NCBI RefSeq assembly: GCF_024198175.1
Contig: NZ_JAJVKV010000011.1
Location: 124,001-188,000 of the forward strand
DNA: 64,000 bases
Direction: 5' to 3'
From: Pyxidicoccus xibeiensis
Lineage (GTDB): Bacteria > Myxococcota > Myxococcia > Myxococcales > Myxococcaceae
Shown: positions 17,175-24,982 of the stretch, piece by piece
How positions within the stretch are numbered: the first letter of the stretch is position 1
Layout: each line of letters begins with the position of its first letter
Made by a program: the position numbers and the translations under genes
The notes under the pieces: generated by a model
Told to the model about the DNA's origin: nothing
The model's database searches: none
Seen by the model: the letters and a program-made list of their open reading frames with translations, nothing else

Positions 17175-17520
17175 CGAAATGCGTGCGCTTTGTGACGGTG
17201 GTTCGGCCGGTTCTTCCTGCGTGCTCGTCGCGCCGTTGTATCGCCGAGCATGCGTCAACCGTGGCCAGCGTCAAAAGCGCGGCGCCGAAAACCCCTAAAC
17301 GCGCGCACCTCACAGGCGCTCACCTCTCCCTTATCCCTACTCCTACATCAACTTTTCTCTATGGGGTTATAGGAACAGAGGAATGACGAGTTGACGTGGC
17401 ACAACCGCTTCACGGTGCCACTCGTGCCGGGCAGGCCAGCATCTGAATCCGCATTCGGGCCGCAATCCGCTGTGTGAACCATACGCGAAAAGCGCACGCA
17501 TTTAGAGTGCTGTCAGCACC
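17175..17520. other. Gene-free stretch with less GC-rich core
   Basis: No convincing gene is present. The segment 17320-17385 is unusually AT-rich for this window (for example CATCAACTTTTCTCTATGGG) and may be a promoter region for the minus-strand genes. A 7-bp inverted repeat (GTGGCAC...GTGCCAC, 17396-17421) lies next to it and could be an operator. Confidence 0.4.
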
Positions 17521-17649
17521 CACGATCCGGCGTGGCAGAACAGCGGTTACCGCTGGACGCACGTCGAGCTGAACGACGAGCAGCTCGCGCAGGTCGAGCA
17601 GTCGCGCAAGGAGTGCAAGCTCCCGACGCTCGCCGACGCGCTCAAGTAG
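17521..17649 (+). pseudogene. 3' remnant of an unknown gene
   Basis: The frame reads HDPAWQNSGYRWTHVELNDE then QLAQVEQSRKECKLPTLADA and ends at a TAG at 17649. There is no start codon or upstream coding sequence in this frame, and the text before 17521 does not look coding. The acidic/amphipathic character with normal codon bias suggests a true C-terminus left over from a rearrangement. The family is not recognised. Confidence 0.45.
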
Positions 17650-17659
17650 CGGCTGCGGT

Positions 17660-17681
17660 GGCCGAGCTACACAGCTCGGCC
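17660..17681. terminator. Hairpin after gene remnant
   Basis: A perfect 9-bp stem GGCCGAGCT / AGCTCGGCC with a 4-base loop begins 10 bp after the stop of the remnant gene. No T-run follows, which is common for hairpins in GC-rich genomes. Confidence 0.5.
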
Positions 17682-17689
17682 GTGTGACA

Positions 17690-17715
17690 GTGAGGGGCGT
17701 CGCCCCGCCCCTCAC
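17690..17715. terminator. Second hairpin between remnant and next gene
   Basis: A perfect 10-bp stem GTGAGGGGCG / CGCCCCTCAC encloses a 6-base loop, 8 bp after the previous hairpin. It may reinforce termination or lie in the leader of the gene at 17867. The rest of 17716-17866 holds no recognised signal other than the GGAG ribosome site near 17857. Confidence 0.45.
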
Positions 17716-17866
17716 GTCATACGTCGACACCCTTGGAGTGGGAGTGCCCCAGAGACGGACGGCCCGACATGTCCCACTTGCCCATACCCCGCAGGTTCTT
17801 GTCAGTTTCGCGTCGGGCTCTTCGTCGGCAGGCTGTTCTACAATCTGGCAGACCCAGGAGAGCAGC

Positions 17867-18778
17867 TTGTCGCCGACCAACCAGCAGTTTGAAGTCGTGG
17901 CGAATTTCTACGACGACTTGATCGATGCCTACCGCGCCGAACTTGCGAAGCTCGGGCACCCCACCGACCCCAACGACACCCCCGAGCAGGTTCACCGGCG
18001 ATACCTCAACCTGCTAAGCCGTCGAATTCGAGCGGCCCCACGCAGAACGCACACGGCTCGTGATTTCGTTGGCCCGGCCGCGCATCAAGGCGCGATAGAT
18101 GAAATCATCCGCAAGGCAAGCCAGGGTGAAGACCTCAATCCTCACCTGAGCAAGTCGATCGCCAAGGATGCGGATTTCTACGATCAGGCGCTCAACTACT
18201 GGGGAATTCATCATCTTCACCTGGGGAAAGCGCTTGAGCCCAACAGCGGCTTCATTGAACGTACGGGCCCGCTACTGTTTGCGCGCATAACCGCAAACGA
18301 CTTCTACCTGATTGGCATTTTCAAGCACGGAGATTGGGCGGAAGGAAGGATCCTGGAAGTCCTCCACGCAAACTGGCCCGAGTCAATTCAGCAATTCCGA
18401 CTCAATGGCATTCTGGGTCTCGAAGCGCCAACTACAAACGCGGAACATAAGATGGCGCAAAAGAAGCATTTCAATCTCCCGCTGCGGGTGGCGGACGGGA
18501 CGGTGTATGCGCCGCTCGGAGGCGGTATTACGCCGCTCGGTATATCGCCAAACATTGTCTTCAGGGGAGATCGAGAGAAGGCATACATGGAGGACTTGGA
18601 GCGACTCACGAAGGCCAATGCCTCGCTCCTCGTCGACAAGGCGCGAGAAAACGGCCACTCCATCGGAACGAACCTGCACCTTAAGCTTACGCTCGACGAG
18701 AACCGCTTCCCTTTGATTACCGACACGATCTCTGGCGCTAAGTTCCAAATCTCGATCGATCCGCCGCCTCGACCCTGA
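17867..18778 (+). CDS. Unknown protein with GIHHLHLG motif (303 aa)
   Basis: I start at TTG 17867, which has a GGAG ribosome site about 8 bases upstream; the frame is open further upstream to 17684 but reads through two hairpins. The product starts LSPTNQQFEVVANFYDDLID. The centre holds YWGIHHLHLG (about residue 110) followed by GPLLFARITANDFYLIGIF and HANWPE, a pattern I have the impression of seeing in hypothetical proteins of mobile regions, without an assigned function. There are no membrane segments. Conserved paired histidines next to hydrophobic strands could be catalytic. Codon use is less GC-biased than in host genes, which fits recent transfer. Confidence 0.65.
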   Translation: MSPTNQQFEVVANFYDDLIDAYRAELAKLGHPTDPNDTPEQVHRRYLNLLSRRIRAAPRRTHTARDFVGPAAHQGAIDEIIRKASQGEDLNPHLSKSIAKDADFYDQALNYWGIHHLHLGKALEPNSGFIERTGPLLFARITANDFYLIGIFKHGDWAEGRILEVLHANWPESIQQFRLNGILGLEAPTTNAEHKMAQKKHFNLPLRVADGTVYAPLGGGITPLGISPNIVFRGDREKAYMEDLERLTKANASLLVDKARENGHSIGTNLHLKLTLDENRFPLITDTISGAKFQISIDPPPRP

Positions 18779-18881
18779 ACTGAGCGATGCTGGCGGATCT
18801 GCATTACACGCAACGCTAACGCTGACCCTCAACTCTCCCACTGACACAGAACAAGAACTGTCTCACTGAGAGGGTTGAGGC

Positions 18882-19382
18882 TTGAAGATTTGGTCGTTTG
18901 ACACTGAGACCCACCGTAAGCGCGGGGGACTGATTTCGCCTCCGCTCGTGTGCGGCAGCATTGCGACGCGCGAGCCCGGAAGTGAGCGCCTACTCGACAA
19001 GGCGCAGACTCGGCACTTTTTCAGCAACACGATCGCCGACCCCGACGTTCACCTCGTCGGCGCAAACCTCACTTACGACCTCGGGGTGATGGCTGCGGAC
19101 AACCCGCGGCTGATTGCTCCCATCTTCGACGCGCTCGACGCGGGCCGGCTGCATGACGTGGCCATTCGCGAAGCGTTGATCGACATCGCGAGGTGCCTGC
19201 ACGGCGTAGACCCGACGACCGGGCGCAAGCTCGACGATGACGAAGGCGCCCGCTACCCGCTCGCGCTGCTCGTGAAGCGGAAGACGCTCTATGAGCCGAT
19301 CCGGTTGAAGCAGGTGCGGGGGGCACATCGGGAAAGCGCTGCGGATCCGCCGTGCCGCTCTGGTAGAGTCCAGCCCCGGTAA
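18882..19382 (+). pseudogene. DNA polymerase I-type 3'-5' exonuclease domain, truncated
   Basis: From a TTG at 18882 with a GAGG-type ribosome site, the frame reads MKIWSFDTETH: the FDTET motif supplies the two acidic metal ligands of DnaQ-like exonucleases (ExoI). NLTYDLGVMAAD matches ExoII and the region DVAIREALIDIARCLHG continues as in family-A polymerases of phages. The match ends near 19315, and the last ~22 residues before the stop look unrelated. The polymerase domain is therefore missing. It stands directly before the integrase gene, so a deletion joining the two probably removed the rest of the polymerase and anything between. Confidence 0.75.
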
Positions 19383-19412
19383 GGGACGCGGTCCTGACGA
19401 CAGGTGTCGACG

Positions 19413-20633
19413 ATGAGCGTCAGGCTGCGGCGGTGGAAGAACAAGGCAGGGAAGTCTGAGGAGGCATGGACCGTGGACGTGGTGTTTCAGTTTCTGGACG
19501 GGAGGGAGAAGCGAGTCACTAAGACTTCGCCCGTGCAGACCCGTCGCGGCGCTGAGCAATACGAACGCGAGCTGCGGGCCTCCCTCCTCAACGGGACTTT
19601 CGGAAAGGAGAAGTGCGGCGAGGAAAGCGCGATCACGCTCGCGGAGTTCACCCCGCGTTTCCTCACCTACAGCGAGAACAACAACAAACATTCGAGCGTC
19701 GTCAGCAAGGGGCAGATCCTTGCCGACCATGTCGTTCCGTTCTTCGGGAAGATGGCGCTCACGAGCATCGGCCCGGCCGAGATCGAAGACTTCAAGGCGC
19801 TGATGCGGAAGAAGATGTCAGCAGCTCGCGCCCGGAAGGAAGCCCCCACAAAGGCGGCGATTCGGAAGCGGCAGGACGTAGAGGCCAAGCCCCTGAGCTT
19901 GAAGACCATCAACAACGTTCTGAACGTGCTTCACAAGCTGCTGACGCTCGCGGAAGAGCAGCGGGTCATCCCGCAGGCCCCGCGCGTGAAGCTCTTCGGG
20001 AAGGTGCCGAAGGCTGCCTTCGACTTCCTGAACTTCGACGAAGCCGAGCGGCTTGTCGCCGCCGCTGACCCGGAGTGGCGTCCCGTGCTGCTCGTCGCCC
20101 TCAAGGCGGGGCTGCGGCTGGGGGAGCTAATCGGGCTCCAGTGGACCGACCTGGACTGGCAGCGGAGCACCCTTCACGTTCGCCGGACTATCTGGCGCGG
20201 GGTGGAGGGCTTGCCGAAGGGCGGGCGCGAGCGGGCGGTCGAGCTGCCTGCGTCCGTGGTGGATGCCCTCAAGGCACACCGCCACCTTCGGGGCCGCTTC
20301 GTGTTCTGCCACGAGGACGGACTGCAGCTCACCGAAGGGACGTTGAAGGCGCCGCTACGTCGGGCGCTCCGGGCGGCGGGCATCACCCGCGAGCAGGGGC
20401 AAATCGGCTGGCACGACCTGCGGCACACCTACGGGAGCCACCTCGCGATGAAGGGGGTTCCGCTGAAGGTGATTCAGGAGCTGATGGGGCACGCGACCAT
20501 CGAAATGACGATGCGCTACGCCCACCTGAGCCCCGAGACCCGGAAGCAGGCTGTCGCGGTGCTCGACGCGCCCTTTGCGACGGCACGCGACATAGACGCA
20601 ACACGGCTGGAAGGTGCTGCTAACCAGCCGTGA
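19413..20633 (+). CDS. int: Tyrosine site-specific recombinase (integrase)
   Basis: The ~406-aa protein has the phage-integrase layout: an N-terminal arm-type DNA-binding part, a SAM-like core-binding domain around residues 70-190, and the catalytic domain from about 200. The active-site residues are visible: Arg in KAGLRLGELIGLQ, the HxxR box in WHDLRHTYGSHL, the second His in MGHATIEMTMRY and the nucleophilic Tyr in MRYAHLSPE. The ATG at 19413 is used; a GTG at 19404 is in frame. The gene ends 15 bp from the right attachment repeat. It probably drove the integration of the 10577-20669 element and looks intact, so excision might still occur. Confidence 0.92.
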   Translation: MSVRLRRWKNKAGKSEEAWTVDVVFQFLDGREKRVTKTSPVQTRRGAEQYERELRASLLNGTFGKEKCGEESAITLAEFTPRFLTYSENNNKHSSVVSKGQILADHVVPFFGKMALTSIGPAEIEDFKALMRKKMSAARARKEAPTKAAIRKRQDVEAKPLSLKTINNVLNVLHKLLTLAEEQRVIPQAPRVKLFGKVPKAAFDFLNFDEAERLVAAADPEWRPVLLVALKAGLRLGELIGLQWTDLDWQRSTLHVRRTIWRGVEGLPKGGRERAVELPASVVDALKAHRHLRGRFVFCHEDGLQLTEGTLKAPLRRALRAAGITREQGQIGWHDLRHTYGSHLAMKGVPLKVIQELMGHATIEMTMRYAHLSPETRKQAVAVLDAPFATARDIDATRLEGAANQP

Positions 20634-20648
20634 TCACGGCCTAAAAAT

Positions 20649-20669
20649 GTGGAGGCGGCGGGAATCGAA
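20649..20669. repeat. Right attachment-site repeat (attR-like), tRNA 3' end
   Basis: The 21 bases repeat those at 10577-10597. Here the T-arm is complete on the minus strand: GCGGG, loop TTCGATT, CCCGC, followed by acceptor strand CGCCTCC and A. An 18-bp palindrome (CGCCGGAAGCTTCCGGCG, 20676-20693) next to it resembles a long variable arm. The anticodon arm and the 5' acceptor strand are not found, so no intact tRNA gene exists here. Confidence 0.7.
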
Positions 20670-20730
20670 CCCGCCGCCGGAAGCTTCCGGCGCGACCGCT
20701 CCAGCGCATGCCAGCCGAGCCACGAAGGCG

Positions 20731-22632
20731 TCAGAAGCGCCCGTCCACCGCGAACAACGCGCCGCCTCGCATCGGCACCATGGACACCCGCGGCAGGTGC
20801 CGCAGGTCCGGGTCCGTGGTCCACTGATGCACGAGGTGCTCGGTGGCGCTCTCCGTGTACCAGGCGCGCAACAGGTACGAGACGCCGCCAACCGCGGCGA
20901 CCAGCGACGCGATTTCTCCGCTCACCACCGTCTCGTGGCCGGCCCCCTTCGAGCGCTGGTACTCGGCGACGAACAGCGTCACCGCGCCCGAGCCCAGGTA
21001 GAGCCAGCCCAGCGTCTCCAGGGTGCGCCCTATCCTCCGCTCCTGCGCGAGGAAGCGGTTGAGGCGGTAGTCCACGCGGGCCACGGTGCGGCCCGGGTCC
21101 GCCGCCGGGTCTGCCTCGGCGGCGCTGAACTCCTGGAGGAGGGCCTCCGGGTCCTCCTTGCGCAGCTGCTGCACGAGGTCCGCGCCATTGAAGAACACCC
21201 CCAGGCCCAGGTTGCCGACCCCCTGCAGGCGCGAGGTGGTGTCTCCCTGCACCAGCAGGATTGCGCTGGAGCCCACCGCCGACACCAGGGACGCACCGAA
21301 GAGAATCTTCTGCGTCCGCCGCCGGTCCCGCTCCACCGCGCCGAAGGTCTCCAGCAGCTGCCGCATCCGCTCCCGGTCCGCCAGGGAAATGCCATACACC
21401 GGCGCCGGCTCCGAACGTCTCGCCTGCTCGAAGGCGGCCAGGGCCTGGGGGCCGAAGGGCGTCGCGAAGAGCTGGCGCAGCTGCTCCTGCACGCCGCGCG
21501 CGACCGCGGGCACGGGCCCCGGAGCGAAGCCCGCCAGCTCCACCGACGTGTCGGGTACGACGTCCTCCAGCGTCCAGGCCCTCGCGGCGTCGGGCGCCCC
21601 CAGGCGCTCCACCTCCATGCCTCGCGCCACCCCGGCGGGCAGCCGCAGCGCCAGCGGGACACCGGCCTCCTTGTTCAGGTCCGCCCACCGCAGCCCCTGG
21701 GCGTCGCGCAGCGTGAGCCGCACCGAGGGCGCGGCGTCTACCTTCAGCGTCACCGCCGAGCGCACCGCGCGCAGGTCCACCAGCGTCGCCTGCGCGCTGC
21801 GCCCCGGCCCGAGCGCGAAGAGGCGGGGCCGGAACAGGGGGTTGGGAATCTCCTGCGCGGCGATGCTCGCGAAGGCCTCCATCTCCACGTAGGTGATGCG
21901 CCCGTCCGCGTCCGCGTCCGCGGCCCCCATCAGCCCCGCACGCACCACGTGGCTGAAGACGCCTGACTGCAGCTCGGACCACTCATACACCTCGGCTTCG
22001 GCGCTGGTGGACAGCAGCACGCCCACCGCGGGCAGCCGCTCGCCCAGTTGCTGCGTCATGTCCTTCGGGGTGGCGTAGCGCCGCCCGCCCGCCTTGCGCG
22101 GGCTCACCACGAAGAAGGAGTTGCAGCTGTCCAGCAACACGTGGGCGCGCGTGGCGTCCACCTGCCGCAGCAGCGCCTGCAGGTCCTCCGAGTCGAAGGC
22201 CCGGTCGGCGAGCTCCAGGAAGCCGCGCCCCTTGTCCACGTCGCCGTGGCCGGCGAAGACGAAGTAGAAGTCCACCTCTCGCCCGGAGCGCTTCACCTCG
22301 GCGATACGCGCGGCCAGCGTCCGGGCCGCGTCCGCCACGTTCTCGTAGGTGGGGATGCGTGCCAGCGGCACCAGCGCCGGGAAGAGCCGGCGGGTGTCCG
22401 TGTCCAGCTCGGTGAGGAGCACCAGTCCCCCGGGCTCCGCCAGCATGGAGAAGACCTCGTGGTACTTCGCCCCGTCGTCGTCCGCGTACTGCAGCGTGGC
22501 CCGGCCCGGCGCGTAGCTGCGGTTGTTGGACACCACCAGCGCGAACACCGCCGGCGGCGAGGACGGCAGCTCCTGCGCCGAGGCGGCGGTGGACAGCGTG
22601 AGCGCGAGGGCAAACGACAGCAGGGACCTCAA
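20731..22632 (-). CDS. Secreted/membrane caspase-family protein (module A)
   Basis: The 633-aa product starts with a signal peptide (LRSLLSFALALTLSTAASA). Residues 30-260 are a caspase-like (peptidase C14) domain: the strand FALVVSNNRSY, the histidine in FVFAGHGDVDKG (about residue 127) and the cysteine in HVLLDSCNSFFV (about 169). The C-terminal third has three hydrophobic helices (ILFGASLVSAVGSSAILLV, LYLGSGAVTLFVA and IASLVAAVGGVSYLL). The start is a TTG at 22632 that overlaps the TGA of the anti-sigma gene by four bases. The protein should act in the periplasm or envelope. The operon order is barrel, sigma, anti-sigma, caspase. Caspase-family proteins cleave after Arg/Lys or Asp, but this one's substrate is unknown. 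A possible target is the anti-sigma factor, by analogy with regulated proteolysis. Confidence 0.85.
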   Translation of the reverse strand: MRSLLSFALALTLSTAASAQELPSSPPAVFALVVSNNRSYAPGRATLQYADDDGAKYHEVFSMLAEPGGLVLLTELDTDTRRLFPALVPLARIPTYENVADAARTLAARIAEVKRSGREVDFYFVFAGHGDVDKGRGFLELADRAFDSEDLQALLRQVDATRAHVLLDSCNSFFVVSPRKAGGRRYATPKDMTQQLGERLPAVGVLLSTSAEAEVYEWSELQSGVFSHVVRAGLMGAADADADGRITYVEMEAFASIAAQEIPNPLFRPRLFALGPGRSAQATLVDLRAVRSAVTLKVDAAPSVRLTLRDAQGLRWADLNKEAGVPLALRLPAGVARGMEVERLGAPDAARAWTLEDVVPDTSVELAGFAPGPVPAVARGVQEQLRQLFATPFGPQALAAFEQARRSEPAPVYGISLADRERMRQLLETFGAVERDRRRTQKILFGASLVSAVGSSAILLVQGDTTSRLQGVGNLGLGVFFNGADLVQQLRKEDPEALLQEFSAAEADPAADPGRTVARVDYRLNRFLAQERRIGRTLETLGWLYLGSGAVTLFVAEYQRSKGAGHETVVSGEIASLVAAVGGVSYLLRAWYTESATEHLVHQWTTDPDLRHLPRVSMVPMRGGALFAVDGRF

Positions 22633-23474
22633 GGCCTCGCCCCCGGCCCCGCCAGCACGACGGACAGCGACTCCACCGAGGCCTCCGGCCACCGCTGTCG
22701 CAGCGCCTCGGGGGTGCGGGCCTCCGGGGCGAGCGACTCGATGTCCCTTACGCCCAGCGGCGCACGGGTGACGACAGACACGAGCCGCAGCGGCCCCGGC
22801 GCGGGCTCCTCCAGCACCACCACCTCCTCCAGCGTCCGCGCCTCCGGGGCTGCCTCCAGCTGCACCGACGGCTCGTTCGCGTCCTCGTGCAGGTGGGCGG
22901 GATGGAGCCAGTGCACCTCCCCCCGCGCGTCCTGGGCGAAGGCCAGCAGGAACACCGGGCCGCGCGCATCGACGTTGCGGTAGCGCACCCCGAAGCCCGC
23001 CTCCGCCGGCACCACGGCGCCGGGGGCCAGCGGCGTAGTGCCCGTCAGCGGCGTGTGGAAGGTGACGCCCACGCTGCGTCCCAGCGACGACGCCGCCGCG
23101 GTGCCACGCGCCAGCGCCGTCCCCTCTCCATGCGGAGGCCCTGGCACGGGCCGCAGGAAGAGCACCGCGAGTCCCGCGGCGAGCGCGGCGGCCACGGCCC
23201 CTCCCGCCCAGGGACGGTTCCACCGGGCGCGGGCGCGCTGCTCGGCGGGGCCCGCACGCACCCGGCGCAGCACCCGCGCCACCGCCTCATCGGTGGAAGA
23301 CGCCGGCTCCAGCGGCGCGGCGATCCGGGCCGCCAGGGCCTCGGTGTCCCGCAGCCCGCGCTGACAGTGCGCGCAGCCGCGGGCATGGGCCCGCAGGGCC
23401 TGCGCCTGTTCCTCGGGGAGCTGCCGGTCGACGAGCTGCAACCAGACCGACGGCTCGGGGCATGGCGACGTCAC
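22629..23474 (-). CDS. Zinc-finger anti-sigma factor with DUF4384-like domain (module A)
   Basis: The 281-aa protein begins at a GTG (23474) preceded by GGAGG and overlapping the sigma stop codon (GTGA). Residues 25-45 hold the zinc-binding motif HARGCAHC of anti-sigma factors. A single membrane helix follows (GGAVAAALAAGLAVLFL, about residues 88-104). The C-terminal extracytoplasmic half (FGVRYRNVDARGPVFLLAF then GEVHWLHPA) resembles DUF4384, a domain that often accompanies caspase-like proteins. The layout implies a membrane-anchored inhibitor that holds the ECF sigma until an envelope signal. It lies between sigma and caspase with overlaps on both sides, so translation is probably coupled. 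Confidence 0.8.
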   Translation of the reverse strand: MTSPCPEPSVWLQLVDRQLPEEQAQALRAHARGCAHCQRGLRDTEALAARIAAPLEPASSTDEAVARVLRRVRAGPAEQRARARWNRPWAGGAVAAALAAGLAVLFLRPVPGPPHGEGTALARGTAAASSLGRSVGVTFHTPLTGTTPLAPGAVVPAEAGFGVRYRNVDARGPVFLLAFAQDARGEVHWLHPAHLHEDANEPSVQLEAAPEARTLEEVVVLEEPAPGPLRLVSVVTRAPLGVRDIESLAPEARTPEALRQRWPEASVESLSVVLAGPGARP

Positions 23475-24097
23475 GGACGACCTCCAGACACACTGGCACG
23501 GAGCTTCTTCAGGCCATGGAACACGCGCGAGCGCATGGTGGCCTCGTTGCGCCCGACGATGCGGGCAAGCTCCGCGTAGTCGAGCTCCTGGTCGAAGCGC
23601 AGCAGCAGCGCCTCGCGGAACTTCTCCGGCAGCGCCATCATCGCCTCTCGCACGCGCCGCTGCTGCTCGCGCTCCAGCAGCTGGTCCACCACGTCCGCCT
23701 GGTCCGGCGAGGCCACCGCCTCCAGCCCGGCAGCGGGGGCCTCCTCGTGCCACCGGCCGCGCCGGCCCGAGTCCCGCACGCGCTTGCGGCACAGGTTGCG
23801 AGCGAGGGTGAGCATGAAGACGACGAAGGGTGCGCGCGGCTGGTAGTCACGGCGCGCCTCCCAGACGCGCACCAGCGTCTCCTGTGCCAGCTCGTCGCCC
23901 TCGGCGGCGCTGCCCACGGACTTGCCGCAGTAGCGCGCCAGGCGCGCGTGGTGCCGGCGCACGAGCTGCTCGAAGGCCTGCTCGGAGCCAGCGGCGGAAA
24001 GGAGCATCAGCTCCTCATCCGTGCGCGAGTCGAGCCGTCGCCGGGCGTCCCCGGGAAAGGGGACCACCCTGGGTGAGTCACTGGTGGAATCCGTCAT
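23471..24097 (-). CDS. ECF-type RNA polymerase sigma factor (module A)
   Basis: The 208-aa protein is a group 4 sigma factor with region 2 (QAFEQLVRRHHARLARYC to DELAQETLVRVW) and region 4 (MALPEKFREALLLRFDQELD then YAELARIVGRNEATMRSRVF). The ATG at 24097 starts a normal N-terminus. Its stop codon overlaps the start of the anti-sigma gene. The barrel gene ends 31 bp upstream on the same strand. The sigma probably controls its own operon after release by the zinc-finger protein; no -35/-10 could be defined by eye. Confidence 0.9.
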   Translation of the reverse strand: MTDSTSDSPRVVPFPGDARRRLDSRTDEELMLLSAAGSEQAFEQLVRRHHARLARYCGKSVGSAAEGDELAQETLVRVWEARRDYQPRAPFVVFMLTLARNLCRKRVRDSGRRGRWHEEAPAAGLEAVASPDQADVVDQLLEREQQRRVREAMMALPEKFREALLLRFDQELDYAELARIVGRNEATMRSRVFHGLKKLRASVSGGRP

Positions 24098-24128
24098 GGC
24101 GGGGCGCGCGGCAGCCTAATGGAAACAC

Positions 24129-24749
24129 CTAGAGAACGGAAAAGCCGCCGGAGATGCCCAGCACCACGCCGCCGGGCCGCGAAAAGCGCAGCACCTGCTC
24201 CTCCAGCTCGGTCAGCGGGCGCTGGCTGCCCGCCCGGTATCGCGGGGTGTCCAAGCGGAAGGCCCAGCCCGCCTCGAAGGCCAGCCATCCGCGAGAGCCC
24301 AGGTCGTGGCGCCAGCCCAGTGAGGCGTTGGCGGTGGTGACATCGGAGCGGGTGACGTAGACGCCCTCCTCCTCCCCGCCGACCCAGGCATCGCGCCCGA
24401 GGTTGTGCGCCAGCGCGCCCTGGAGGAAGAACGCGCGCGAGACGCCCAGGGGATAGACGCGCGCGTGCGCCGTGAGGCGCGGGCCCCACAGCCCTCCGCC
24501 CAGGCCTGTGCCCACGGAGAGGAAGTCCACCAGTCGCAGGTCGGCCGCCAGGCCGAAGCCGGTGAAGTACCCGATGCCTCCGGCGTTGTTGAAGCCGAAG
24601 CTGCCGCCCACGTCGAGCCGGTGGCCATACGCCGGTGTATTGAGGACGGAGCCCGGGGCGCCGGAGGGCCTGGGCTCCGCGGCCCGGGCCCGCGTGGACA
24701 GGGTGAGCGAGGCGAGCAGCACGGCAACCGTGGCGCGGGCGGTCTTCAT
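24129..24749 (-). CDS. Outer-membrane beta-barrel-like protein
   Basis: The 206-aa product has a signal peptide (MKTARATVAVLLASLTLS to AAE). The rest is built of alternating Gly- and aromatic-rich strands (DVGGSFGFNNAGGIGYF, VGTGLGGGLWGPRLTAH, ANASLGWRHD, GVVLGISGGFSVL), as in outer-membrane proteins of 8 to 10 strands. The start at 24749 is the first codon of the signal peptide; the earlier in-frame ATG at 24872 lacks any ribosome site. It is the first gene of the row with sigma, anti-sigma and caspase of module A. In module B (32962-34494) a comparable barrel is part of the caspase protein, which suggests the two work together. Confidence 0.75.
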   Translation of the reverse strand: MKTARATVAVLLASLTLSTRARAAEPRPSGAPGSVLNTPAYGHRLDVGGSFGFNNAGGIGYFTGFGLAADLRLVDFLSVGTGLGGGLWGPRLTAHARVYPLGVSRAFFLQGALAHNLGRDAWVGGEEEGVYVTRSDVTTANASLGWRHDLGSRGWLAFEAGWAFRLDTPRYRAGSQRPLTELEEQVLRFSRPGGVVLGISGGFSVL

Positions 24750-24982
24750 GGAAGGGGGCTCCCGGGGCCCGCCCAGCGGGCCCGTATACGTCGTGACTGC
24801 GCGAAGAATCCCCAGGGGCCTCCCGCGTTTAAAAAATCGTTCCGGGCTCATTCCATGAGCTCGGACCCTCAATCCACCTGCTGGTGCAAATCCGTTTAAA
24901 CAAATGCGCTCCCTCGGGATTCATGCGTGCGGCGCACGTCGTAGGCATCGACTGAATCCGGCGCACATCAGGGAGACGTGAC
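24750..24982. promoter_or_regulatory. Divergent control region with hairpin and GTTTAAA motifs
   Basis: This region separates the barrel gene and the S37 peptidase gene. It contains a stem GGGCCCGC/GCGGGCCC (24765-24783) in the barrel leader and two GTTTAAA sequences (near 24829 and 24892), low in GC compared with surroundings. Both may be promoter elements. No sigma-54 -24/-12 was found. Confidence 0.4.

Larger units (their letters stand above)
10577..20669. mobile_element. Decayed integrative element (genomic island)
   Basis: About 10.1 kb lies between two perfect 21-bp direct repeats (10577-10597 and 20649-20669) that match the 3' end of a tRNA gene. A tyrosine recombinase ends 15 bp inside the right repeat, the classic position for an integrase beside its attachment site. 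The cargo is foreign in character: a toxin/immunity pair, repeated DNA, an IS21 remnant, truncated phage-type genes and small unknown genes, some visibly less GC-rich than the chromosome (for example 17330-18880). No replication, conjugation or capsid genes are seen, so it is probably no longer self-transmissible. The boundaries rest on the repeats; an occupied-versus-empty-site comparison was not possible. Confidence 0.75.

Noticed and set aside
20649..20735. A complete tRNA gene on the minus strand
   Set aside because: T-arm, acceptor 3' strand and a variable-arm-like hairpin are present but neither a 5' acceptor strand nor a 17-base anticodon arm can be formed.
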